The position numbers and the translations under genes were made by a program. Positions 8,366 through 15,376 of a DNA stretch of 20,764 nucleotides are shown piece by piece. The notes beneath the pieces were generated by a model. It was not told the DNA's origin. It did no database searches and saw only the letters and a program-made list of their open reading frames with translations. Each line of letters begins with the position of its first letter. The stretch's first letter is position 1. Origin of the DNA: Rhodospirillaceae bacterium (lineage in GTDB: Bacteria > Pseudomonadota > Alphaproteobacteria > Rhodospirillales > Rhodospirillaceae); NCBI GenBank assembly GCA_002691085.1, contig NZGX01000044.1:1-20764 (forward strand). Direction: 5' to 3'.

Positions 8366-9691
8366 ATGAATGACAAACAAGAATCATGGCCTAGCCCTTT
8401 TGTGGCCTGGTATGCGGTAATAATACTTGTAATTGCATATACTTTTTCTTTTGCAGATAGGATGATTCTAACTTTACTAATAGAGCCGATAAAAAAAGAT
8501 TTTTCCCTAAGCGACACAGAGATAAGTCTTTTACATGGTTTGGCATTTGCAATCTTTTATACGCTAATGGGAATACCTATTGGAAGGCTGGTTGATACTT
8601 CAAGTAGACGTAGCATTATTGCTGCTGGAATTTGTATTTGGAGCTCAATGACTGCGATTTGCGGTTTTGCTCGAGGGTTTTGGGAATTATTCCTTGCCAG
8701 GGTTGGTGTAGGGGTAGGAGAGGCTGCTTTATCTCCTGCAGCTTATTCTCTAATTACCGATATATTTCAGCCAAATAAGCTAAGTCGTGCATTGGCTGTT
8801 TATTCAGCTGGTGCTTTCATTGGTGCGGGCTTAGCATTTATAATTGGAGGTGCAGTAATTTCTATTGTTGCTGACAAGCCGGAAATAACTATTCCAATAG
8901 TTGGTACAATGAAATCTTGGCAGTTATCTTTTATTTTAATAGGGTTGCCGGGGCTTCTTGTTGCTGCACTAATGTATACAATTAAAGAACCATCAAGGAG
9001 ATATCAAAAGACTATAGGATATGAACAGAACCAAGAAGAAGTGTCATTTAGTGATTTGTTTAAATATATAAAGCTAAACTGGCAAGCTTACCTCCCTCAC
9101 TTTTTTGGTTTTGCCTTCTTATCTCTTCAATTTAATGGACTAGTAGCGTGGTTACCAACATTTCTTCTCAGGAACTTTGATGTTTCACCCAGTTATTCTG
9201 GTCCACTAATTGGAATGTGTCTCCTGACATTTGGTACAGCCGGTATAATTTTTGGTGGTTGGTTATCTGACTGGCTTTTTTCTCGAGGTCATAAAGATGC
9301 AACATTAAAAACTGGAATAATTGGTGGAGTCTTTGTTGCACCTTTTACTTTTATAGTCCCACTTCTAGATAATACTGACATTATATATTTACTACTGATC
9401 CCCCTTATGTTCTTTTCGACGTTCAGCTTTGGTGCAGCGGCAGCTGCCCTTCAGCAGATTACTCCTAATAGGATGAGGGGGGTTGTATCTGCTTTATACC
9501 TTTTTGTGCTTAATCTAATAGGGCTTGGTTTTGGACCAACAGCCGTCGCTTTAGTTACTGACTATGTTTTTAAATCAGAGATTGCAGTTGGGCAATCAAT
9601 CTCTATTGTTACTACAATAGCAGCTTTGTTAGCATCAATAGTTTTATATTTTGGACTTAGGCCATTTAAAAAGATGGTATTCGATACTTAG
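8366..9691 (+). CDS. MFS transporter, Spinster-like
   Basis: Inner-membrane major facilitator of 441 residues with about 12 predicted helices. The first helix ends in FADR (29-32), and the cytoplasmic loop 2-3 carries the MFS motif A as G73-R-L-V-D-T-S-S-R-R82. The helix-4 region reads ARVGVGVGEAALSPAAYSL, typical of Spinster-type members, with E119 in the position of their conserved acidic residue. It probably moves a small organic molecule or organic anion across the inner membrane and is a natural partner for the TonB receptor just upstream. No Shine-Dalgarno sequence is visible before the ATG and a terminator stands only about 25 bases before it. Its stop lies 10 bases from that of the convergent aldehyde dehydrogenase. 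Substrate and direction are unknown. Confidence 0.87.
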   Translation: MNDKQESWPSPFVAWYAVIILVIAYTFSFADRMILTLLIEPIKKDFSLSDTEISLLHGLAFAIFYTLMGIPIGRLVDTSSRRSIIAAGICIWSSMTAICGFARGFWELFLARVGVGVGEAALSPAAYSLITDIFQPNKLSRALAVYSAGAFIGAGLAFIIGGAVISIVADKPEITIPIVGTMKSWQLSFILIGLPGLLVAALMYTIKEPSRRYQKTIGYEQNQEEVSFSDLFKYIKLNWQAYLPHFFGFAFLSLQFNGLVAWLPTFLLRNFDVSPSYSGPLIGMCLLTFGTAGIIFGGWLSDWLFSRGHKDATLKTGIIGGVFVAPFTFIVPLLDNTDIIYLLLIPLMFFSTFSFGAAAAALQQITPNRMRGVVSALYLFVLNLIGLGFGPTAVALVTDYVFKSEIAVGQSISIVTTIAALLASIVLYFGLRPFKKMVFDT

Positions 9692-9701
9692 TCAACATTA
9701 A

Positions 9702-11132
9702 TTATAGTTCTCTAATATCTTCCATTCTTTGTGGATTTTTTGTATTGGTCATAAATGCTTTTTTTCTAAAGAAACGCATTATTGAAGCAGGTCCCATCCT
9801 TGAACCACCTAAACCAGAAAAATTAAAAGAGTTTTTTTCCGCGTCTCTCAAAATAGCACCTGTTAAAGTAGTATCCATAAGGCTTATTCCTCCAGCGTTT
9901 ATCTTACTTCCAATTTTCATTGCATCTGGCTCAGTACCAGCTATGACAGCTCCAGATAAGCCATAATCGGTATCATTGGCAAGAGTTACAGCTTCTTCAT
10001 CAGAAGAAAACTTCATAATAGGCATGATAGGTCCGAAGGTCTCATCATTCATAATATTCATTGAGTGATCTACTTCTGTAATAACAGTGGGTCGATAGTA
10101 AATTCCACCATTTATTTTTTCTGATTTACCACCTGTCTTTAGTATAGCACCCTTATGAAGCGCATCTTCAATCTGACTATCTATAATAGTTGATTGTTTA
10201 TTAAATATCATTGGACCAATATGACCCTTATGTATGTCCTTATCATTTAATTTGATATCTTTAGATTTTTTTATAATAAGTTCAACAAACTCATCATGAA
10301 TACTTTCATGAACATAAATTCTTTCAATAGAATAACATATTTGCCCAGTCGCAAATACAGCCCCTCTCAAGACCGCATCAGTTGCAACATTAATATCAGC
10401 ATCCTTCGTAACTATGACAGGATCTTTACCTCCAAGTTCTAAAAATACTGGAATAAAGTTTTTTGCACATTGTTCTGCAACCTTACGGCCAGTAGAAACC
10501 GAACCAGTAAAGCAAACAATATCAACATTATCAATTATTTGAGAACCAGTTATACCATCGCCCATTACATAGCTGAGGATTTTTTCTAGTTCTGGTACTT
10601 TTATAATTGTTTCATTTAAACTTTCTATAAACCTGGGTGTAACTTCACTTGGTTTTATTATTGCTGCGCTGCCAGCAATTAGTGCAGGTATAGCATCGAT
10701 ACAGCTTAATAAAAAAGGAAAGTTCCAGGGACTTATTACACCAAGAAGCGGATAAGCTGCTAACTTTTGGGAAAGTTTAATGTGTGGCATAATAGATGAA
10801 TTTCCAGCCACGGAAGCTTCGTCAATAATTTCCCCTGCTTTATCACACCACCCTTTAATACTCCAAATTACAGCGTCAGGGCTCTCAGATGCAATCTTCC
10901 ATCTACCTGTATCTGTTGACTCAGCATTTATAATCTTATCTCTATGAATATTAATTTGCTCTGCCCACTTGAGCATCACAGATATTCTCTGAGCTAATGG
11001 AGCTTCTGACCAAGCTTCTTGAGATTCTTTTAATCTTTTACATTCATCTGTTATGAAACCCAAGGACGGTCGCTCAAAAGAAAAATCAACTTGACCTGTC
11101 CTTGGATTTAAAACGTTAATATTATTATTCAT
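9702..11132 (-). CDS. NAD(P)-dependent aldehyde dehydrogenase
   Basis: Oxidises an aldehyde to the acid, presumably in the cytoplasm. The 476-residue length is standard. Key residues are visible: N137 in PWNFP (oxyanion hole), K160 in IIKPSE (cofactor binding), the FTGS nucleotide motif at 208-211, E232 in LELGGKDP (general base) and the nucleophile C266 in G-Q-I-C. The conserved ETFGP occurs later in the protein. All parts of a working enzyme are present. The gene follows the exported methyltransferase-like gene by 15 bases on the same strand, so the two are probably co-transcribed. No clear Shine-Dalgarno site is seen before the ATG, which suggests coupled translation. It may process an aldehyde from the oxygenase region; the substrate cannot be read from the sequence. 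Confidence 0.92.
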   Translation of the reverse strand: MNNNINVLNPRTGQVDFSFERPSLGFITDECKRLKESQEAWSEAPLAQRISVMLKWAEQINIHRDKIINAESTDTGRWKIASESPDAVIWSIKGWCDKAGEIIDEASVAGNSSIMPHIKLSQKLAAYPLLGVISPWNFPFLLSCIDAIPALIAGSAAIIKPSEVTPRFIESLNETIIKVPELEKILSYVMGDGITGSQIIDNVDIVCFTGSVSTGRKVAEQCAKNFIPVFLELGGKDPVIVTKDADINVATDAVLRGAVFATGQICYSIERIYVHESIHDEFVELIIKKSKDIKLNDKDIHKGHIGPMIFNKQSTIIDSQIEDALHKGAILKTGGKSEKINGGIYYRPTVITEVDHSMNIMNDETFGPIMPIMKFSSDEEAVTLANDTDYGLSGAVIAGTEPDAMKIGSKINAGGISLMDTTLTGAILRDAEKNSFNFSGLGGSRMGPASIMRFFRKKAFMTNTKNPQRMEDIREL

Positions 11133-11147
11133 AACTTTATTAACTAT

Positions 11148-12038
11148 TTATGGTTTTTTGAAGAGAAGTGTATACCTATCACTTTCTCCAATTTCAAGAT
11201 TCTTCTTAAGATCATCTCCTTCAACCTTTGGCCTACCTTCTCTTGCAAAATAGGTTAATGTAGGTGGCAACCTCCAAACTCTATCCTCGTAATTTTTATC
11301 ATCTTTAGGATTGTTATTTATATCTGAGCTAGAAATAAATTCCCACCCAGCTGCTTCAGCAAGTTTTATAGTATAGTCTTCGTTTACATAACCCGAAACT
11401 GCTTTTGGATCTTGTTCAATTGATGAGTCACCTCTATGTTCAACAATCCCCATGGACCCTCCTGATTTTGTAACTCTTAACCAATCTTCTAACATTTTCT
11501 CTGCAGTCCCATACGCCATCATATTATGAAGATTACGAAATGTTAGAACCATATCTACAGAATTATCATCAAGAGAGATCTTTGTATTATCTAAAATTGG
11601 CACAGCTTGGGCGTTACCATATAAACTTTCATTCTCACTTAGTTTATTTTTGAATCTATCAAAAGCAGTTTTCCGTCTTTCAGAAGAGTTAGGATCTGGC
11701 ATTGCGCCATAGTATTGTCCAGATTCTTTAAGAGCAGGGGCAATGATTTCTGTGTACCAACCGCCATAAGGATAAATTTCTAATACCGTCATATCTTTTT
11801 CAATCTCAAAAAAAGATAAAGTTTCTAATGGATTCCTGTACTGGTCACGATCTTTATATTTCTCAGTTCTATGATCTCCTGCAATAGCTTCAATTAACGT
11901 ATCCTTTATTTTATTTGCATTAGTCATTTCATCATTTAATGAAGAATCATTAGGTGTATTTTGTACTTCTTCTTGAGAACATTGGCTTGTAAATACCATT
12001 ACCAGAAAAATGGCTAAAATTTGTAGTATTTTCATCAT
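11148..12038 (-). CDS. Putative exported/lipoprotein methyltransferase-fold protein (COG4798-like)
   Basis: A 296-residue protein with a hydrophobic signal (about residues 3-16) and a candidate lipobox ending at C20 (TSQC). The glutamine just before the cysteine is not the usual residue, so lipid attachment is likely but not sure. The body is a class I SAM-methyltransferase fold. Motif I is V-L-E-I-Y-P-Y-G-G-W-Y-T-E (85-97), the W/Y-rich variant found in the predicted exported methyltransferases of COG4798. A D-M-V-L-T-F-R-N-L-H segment further on matches motif IV. No substrate is known for this family. AAGGAG lies 6 bases before the first of two adjacent ATG codons; either could start, with only one residue difference. 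The gene has a likely promoter of its own at 12077-12105 and the aldehyde dehydrogenase follows it. Confidence 0.8.
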   Translation of the reverse strand: MMKILQILAIFLVMVFTSQCSQEEVQNTPNDSSLNDEMTNANKIKDTLIEAIAGDHRTEKYKDRDQYRNPLETLSFFEIEKDMTVLEIYPYGGWYTEIIAPALKESGQYYGAMPDPNSSERRKTAFDRFKNKLSENESLYGNAQAVPILDNTKISLDDNSVDMVLTFRNLHNMMAYGTAEKMLEDWLRVTKSGGSMGIVEHRGDSSIEQDPKAVSGYVNEDYTIKLAEAAGWEFISSSDINNNPKDDKNYEDRVWRLPPTLTYFAREGRPKVEGDDLKKNLEIGESDRYTLLFKKP

Positions 12039-12076
12039 TATTTACTCCTTAATTAATTTTATGTATTCATTATTCT

Positions 12077-12105
12077 ATAATAAATAACTAATAGTAAAGT
12101 ATCAA
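12077..12105 (-). promoter_or_regulatory. Putative sigma-70 promoter for the methyltransferase-like and aldehyde dehydrogenase genes
   Basis: On the minus strand TTGATA (12105-12100) and TATTAT (12082-12077) are 17 bases apart, optimal spacing for a housekeeping promoter. The predicted transcript would start near 12070, giving a leader of about 32 bases that contains the AAGGAG ribosome site. The area is AT-rich, so a chance match is possible. Confidence 0.5.
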
Positions 12106-12115
12106 AATTATTTTT

Positions 12116-13336
12116 TTACAATTGTATCATTTTTTCGGTAACTTTCGTTTTAATTTTTATACACCCAAATAAGATTCCTATTAAAGATATCCACCAAAAT
12201 TGCCATATACCAAAACTAATCAATGATAAAATACTAACAGATGCCAAAGATGCGCTTATTATAGATAGGTCGAGAGTTGAAAAATTATAATTTAAGACCG
12301 ATTTGTAAATGTTAAATAAGAAGATACAAAAAATTATTGCGCCAATTAAGCCAAGTTCCAACCAAATTTGTAGCCAAAGGTTGTGGGGGTGAAGAGGAAG
12401 CTTCGACCAGTTTGTATTTTCATACATTTCAGCCTTTCTAGATAAATATCTTGAAGAGTCAAACCCATAACCAAAAAATATTTTTTTACTAATTAATTCA
12501 CTAGTATAATCCCATATTACTAATCTTTGATTTAACCCACGACTAAATTCAACATTTATATTGTCATAATCTTTTTTGATATATAAAGAATTCATAACAA
12601 ATGGAAAGATCAGCGTTCCAAAAATTAAACCAAAAAAAGTTGACCTTAGGATTAATTTAGGAAATTTAATACTTATAGTAAAAATTATTATCCCAGTAAT
12701 TATCGACAAGAGACTTGCCTGCATTGGTAAATTACTACTGATAAATAAAGATAAAACCAAATAAACAATACCAAAAAATTTATATTTAAAAATTATCGAT
12801 ATAAGAATTGCCACTAAAATGCTGAAACAGCAGAGAATAGAAGTTCCCCTTGCAGAAATAATTTTGATATATGGAACCCATTCACCATCTCTTGCTACAT
12901 TATCGTATGGCCTGATTAATTTATGAATTGATGAATCAGAGATTACCTCAAAGAAAAGAACTATTAAGAGAAAAATAAAGGTAAGTGAAAGAACTTTTAA
13001 TACGATACTTATTTGATTAGCATTAAGTTTTTCTAATGACTTAATGAAAAATATTGATAAATAAATAATTGAAAAGATTCTTAGCAAATCAAAAAAGGTA
13101 CCATTACTTGACCATAATAAGCTTATACAAGACCATAAAAAAAGAATATGAATACATAAAAATATCCTATTTAAGAAAAAATATTTTATACTATTACTAT
13201 TTAATATATTTCGATTAATTGCCAGTAATGGAAGTATTAGTAAAACAACTGTACCCTTCTTTGCAAAAGCAGCAATTGGTCCTAGTAGAGATATAGAGAT
13301 TAAAAGTAGAGCAAAGTATTTTTCTTTAACAAACAT
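12116..13336 (-). CDS. O-antigen ligase / polymerase family membrane protein
   Basis: A polytopic inner-membrane protein of 406 residues with about 11-12 hydrophobic segments. A larger loop (about 251-320) holds the family's key residues: R271 in NQRLVIWDY, the F-F-G-Y-G-F-D motif at 287-293, and H316-P-H318-N-x-W-L. This is the pattern of the WaaL/Wzy (O-antigen ligase domain) superfamily, where the conserved Arg and His bind and activate a polyprenyl-linked glycan donor. Members either join O-antigen to lipid A-core or polymerise glycans; the sequence alone does not decide which. It starts 19 bases after dusA on the same strand, so it probably shares dusA's transcript. No clear ribosome site is visible. 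Lysine and isoleucine content is high, in line with the AT-rich neighbourhood. No other glycan genes are in the window. Confidence 0.78.
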   Translation of the reverse strand: MFVKEKYFALLLISISLLGPIAAFAKKGTVVLLILPLLAINRNILNSNSIKYFFLNRIFLCIHILFLWSCISLLWSSNGTFFDLLRIFSIIYLSIFFIKSLEKLNANQISIVLKVLSLTFIFLLIVLFFEVISDSSIHKLIRPYDNVARDGEWVPYIKIISARGTSILCCFSILVAILISIIFKYKFFGIVYLVLSLFISSNLPMQASLLSIITGIIIFTISIKFPKLILRSTFFGLIFGTLIFPFVMNSLYIKKDYDNINVEFSRGLNQRLVIWDYTSELISKKIFFGYGFDSSRYLSRKAEMYENTNWSKLPLHPHNLWLQIWLELGLIGAIIFCIFLFNIYKSVLNYNFSTLDLSIISASLASVSILSLISFGIWQFWWISLIGILFGCIKIKTKVTEKMIQL

Positions 13337-13355
13337 TTTTTAAAAGACTTTATAG

Positions 13356-14315
13356 TTATAGTTGTTTAACATCTTTTATTTTAGCTAATTTTTTTCTCCA
13401 TGTTTTAGCACCTTTACATCCATGATAAAGTCCCATGATATGTCGTGTTACTAAATTAGTGGACGTTCCTTTTTTTACTTCATTTATGCAATATTTTTTA
13501 TATTCTTTTACTGCATCTATTCTTGAGATAGGTTTATTATCCAATTCAAATAGCTCATTATCAACATTTGATAGAATATATGGTTGGTCATATGCATAAC
13601 GACCAAGCATGACCCCATCTGTGTATTTTAAATGGTATTTGCATTCATCAATACTTTTAATTCCTCCATTAATTACAATATTTAAGTTGGGGAATTTATT
13701 CTTCAAATCATATACTCGAGAGTAATTAAGCGGAGGAATATTTCTGTTTTCTTTTGGGTTAAGACCTTTCAATAAAGCTTTTCGAGCATGAATTATAACA
13801 GTTTTACAACCATTATCTGATACTGTTTCAATAAAATCATCGAGAGGTCTTCCAATATCCATATCATCAATGCCAATCCTGGTTTTGATAGAGATTGTTA
13901 ATTTTGTGGAGGATTTCATGAGATTAATGCATTTACCAATTAATTTGGGCTCCTTCATCAAGCATGCCCCAATTCTTCCATTACTTGCTTTTGGGCTGGG
14001 ACAGCCAATGTTTAGGTTAATCTCAGTGTATCCTTTTTCTTCACCCATAATTGATCCCTCAGCAAGCATTTCTGGATCACTTCCTCCGAGTTGTAATGCA
14101 AGTGGGTATTCTTCCTGATTATGCTCTAAAAGTTTATCATTTTTACCCTTTATAATTCCATAAATAGGGATCATTTCTGTATAAAGCATGGCTCTTTTTG
14201 TTAAGATTCTATGAAAAAATCTGGCATGTCTGTCTGTTTTTGCCATCATAGGTGCAACGCAAAAATAGTGAGATTTTTTAGAAATATTTTGTTTTGAAGA
14301 CACTTTTTCTTCCAT
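13356..14315 (-). CDS. dusA: tRNA-dihydrouridine synthase A
   Basis: Flavoenzyme that reduces uridine to dihydrouridine in the tRNA D-loop (positions 20/20a for DusA). The 319-residue TIM-barrel protein shows VAPMM-x2-TDRH-x-RFFHR (20-36), LYTEM, QLGGSDP (75-81), NLNIGCPSPKASNGR then the catalytic C118 in GACLM. KTRIGID, IIHARKA, PKENR-x2-PPL and INGGIK follow, all in DusA order. The segment that reads MLDWTDRHCR in E. coli DusA has A25-K26 in place of D-W, a mild deviation. The first ATG (14315) has no obvious ribosome site; a GTG four codons later has GGAAG just before it and could be the real start. The gene is divergent from the SOS-box promoter at 14343-14391 and is followed closely by the O-antigen ligase-like gene. 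Confidence 0.93.
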   Translation of the reverse strand: MEEKVSSKQNISKKSHYFCVAPMMAKTDRHARFFHRILTKRAMLYTEMIPIYGIIKGKNDKLLEHNQEEYPLALQLGGSDPEMLAEGSIMGEEKGYTEINLNIGCPSPKASNGRIGACLMKEPKLIGKCINLMKSSTKLTISIKTRIGIDDMDIGRPLDDFIETVSDNGCKTVIIHARKALLKGLNPKENRNIPPLNYSRVYDLKNKFPNLNIVINGGIKSIDECKYHLKYTDGVMLGRYAYDQPYILSNVDNELFELDNKPISRIDAVKEYKKYCINEVKKGTSTNLVTRHIMGLYHGCKGAKTWRKKLAKIKDVKQL

Positions 14316-14342
14316 TAAATAAATTTTCTATTACTTTAAGCA

Positions 14343-14372
14343 TTGACAAATGTTCTTATAATGTTCTATATA
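14343..14372 (+). promoter_or_regulatory. Sigma-70 promoter for the 32-residue membrane peptide
   Basis: A perfect TTGACA at 14343-14348 and TATATA at 14367-14372 are separated by 18 bases. A start near 14379 would give a leader of roughly 27 bases containing the AGGGG ribosome site. The spacer, the -10 box and the start site all lie inside the paired SOS boxes, so a bound repressor would block polymerase. Confidence 0.72.
14352..14366 (+). promoter_or_regulatory. SOS (LexA) box 1, GTTC-N7-GTTC
   Basis: GTTC TTATAAT GTTC. The direct repeat GTTC-N7-GTTC is the LexA operator known from Alphaproteobacteria. It fills most of the -35/-10 spacer of the promoter at 14343-14372. Assignment to LexA is by motif only. 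Confidence 0.72.
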
Positions 14373-14376
14373 TAAA

Positions 14377-14391
14377 GAACATTATAAGAAC
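14377..14391 (-). promoter_or_regulatory. SOS (LexA) box 2, opposite orientation
   Basis: GAAC ATTATAA GAAC, which is GTTC TTATAAT GTTC on the minus strand: an exact copy of box 1 facing the other way, N7 spacer included, 10 bases from box 1. Together they form a perfect 15-bp inverted repeat (14352-14366 and 14377-14391). This copy covers the predicted transcription start of the small gene and faces dusA. Confidence 0.7.
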
Positions 14392-14405
14392 AAATAGGGG
14401 TTATT

Positions 14406-14504
14406 ATGAAATTTATCTTATATATTAGAGATTCCTTGGCTTTGATATCATTCTTTGGTTCAATTTATTTAGTATCAATTTTTGGGTATGCTTTAAATAT
14501 CTAA
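14406..14504 (+). CDS. Small single-span membrane peptide under SOS-type control (32 aa)
   Basis: An ATG at 14406 opens 32 codons closed by TAA at 14502-14504. AGGGG at 14396-14400 is 5 bases before the start, one of the better ribosome sites in the window. The peptide begins MKFILYIRDS, with K2, R8 and D9 as its only charged residues, and then has one hydrophobic segment (about residues 10-30, LALISFFGSIYLV... to GYAL). It should insert in the inner membrane with its N-terminus probably in the cytoplasm. I do not recognise the sequence. A good promoter with two LexA-type boxes sits directly upstream. By size, topology and control it resembles Caulobacter SidA (29 aa, binds FtsW and stops division after DNA damage) or E. 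coli TisB (29 aa, SOS-induced membrane toxin); this is analogy, not detected homology. It is separated by 114 bases from the antiporter operon. Confidence 0.7.
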   Translation: MKFILYIRDSLALISFFGSIYLVSIFGYALNI

Positions 14505-14618
14505 TCTTATTACTCTAATTTAGTTAATTTTATTTTTTAAATTATTTACAAAAACTATGGAAGTTAGTTTCTGGGGATGTATAGTGCATAAATAACAATT
14601 AAAATGAGATTTTAATTT

Positions 14619-15104
14619 ATGCCATTATTCCTAAGCTCCTCATCAGTTTTATTTATTTTTTGGCTTATTCTTTCTGGTCATTATACTCCTTTCCTCCTGG
14701 TAATTGGAATAATTAGTTGCGTGTTTATAGTTATTCTTGTTGTTAAAATGGAAATCTTGGATGATGAAGCACTTCCGATTAAATTTCTTTTTTCTGCAAT
14801 TAAATATTGGCCATGGCTTTTTGGGCAGATAATACAATCAGCTTTAAACGTTGCCAAAATTATAATAAATCCTAATCTGCCAATTACACCAACAATGATT
14901 AAAATAAAGCCTTTGCAAGAGACTGATGTTGGAGTGGTAACATTTGCAAATTCAATTACTCTCACACCAGGAACAATTTCTGTTGAAATAGATAATGATA
15001 ATATTTTAGTTCATGCAATAACAAGAGATAATGCCTTTGATTTAGAGCAAGGTGTAATGAATGAGAAATGTAAACGCTTTGAGGGAAAGAAAAACAATGT
15101 TTGA
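14619..15104 (+). CDS. mnhE: Na+/H+ antiporter subunit E (MnhE/MrpE)
   Basis: Membrane subunit of the multisubunit cation/proton antiporter, 161 residues. Two hydrophobic segments occupy about residues 8-42, a third region runs around 55-85, and then comes a soluble domain. The family signature N-S-I-T-L-T-P-G-T-I-S-V-E-I is at 111-124, followed by LVHAI. MrpE has a structural/assembly role in the complex rather than forming an ion channel. A GAG lies about 11 bases before the ATG. This is the first gene of the operon; its stop codon lies within the start of mnhF (8-base overlap). I did not find a convincing promoter between the small peptide gene and this start, so read-through from the SOS-type promoter is possible. 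Confidence 0.9.
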   Translation: MPLFLSSSSVLFIFWLILSGHYTPFLLVIGIISCVFIVILVVKMEILDDEALPIKFLFSAIKYWPWLFGQIIQSALNVAKIIINPNLPITPTMIKIKPLQETDVGVVTFANSITLTPGTISVEIDNDNILVHAITRDNAFDLEQGVMNEKCKRFEGKKNNV

Positions 15105-15375
15105 AGTTACAACTTTTTTGATCCTATTAGCTTTTTCTTTAACCCTTATTAGTATATTTAGGGGACCAACTGTTTATGACAGAATAATTTCTGCCAATTC
15201 TTTTGGTACTTTGACAGTACTTTTTTTGTCAATTTTAGGATACTTACTAGGAAGACCCGAGTTTATAGATTTAGCTATTATATATGCAATTTTAAATGTT
15301 ATTAGTGCTGTAGCAATTTTAAAATACTTTCGTCAAGGAGACCTAAGTAAAAGTGATGATGGGTTAAAGAATTAA
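15097..15375 (+). CDS. mnhF: Na+/H+ antiporter subunit F (MnhF/MrpF)
   Basis: A 92-residue protein with three predicted helices, the normal size for MrpF. The family motif R22-G-P-T-V-Y-D28-R29 and the later D58-L-A-I-I-Y-A-I-L are visible; D28 and D58 are the conserved membrane-associated acidic residues. An in-frame ATG lies 36 bases upstream (15061), but the extra residues are hydrophilic and unrelated. GAGGGA at 15081-15086 is 10 bases before the ATG at 15097, and this start gives the usual family N-terminus, so I use it. It overlaps the mnhE stop by 8 bases and ends 1 base before mnhG. Confidence 0.9.
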   Translation: MFEVTTFLILLAFSLTLISIFRGPTVYDRIISANSFGTLTVLFLSILGYLLGRPEFIDLAIIYAILNVISAVAILKYFRQGDLSKSDDGLKN

Positions 15376-15376
15376 G

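Noticed and set aside
14517..14546. A 7-bp A/T-only inverted repeat (TAATTTA / TAAATTA) after the small peptide gene as a possible terminator.
   Set aside because: No G-C pairs, so the stem would be too weak; nearby sequence offers many such matches by chance.
14556..14594. Very short frame (12 codons) between the small membrane peptide and mnhE.
   Set aside because: No ribosome site and no recognisable feature; expected by chance.
14681..14965. Minus-strand open frames inside mnhE, and similar frames opposite or within katG, the TonB receptor, the aldehyde dehydrogenase and dusA.
   Set aside because: They lie wholly inside well-supported genes, lack ribosome sites and show no domain signature.
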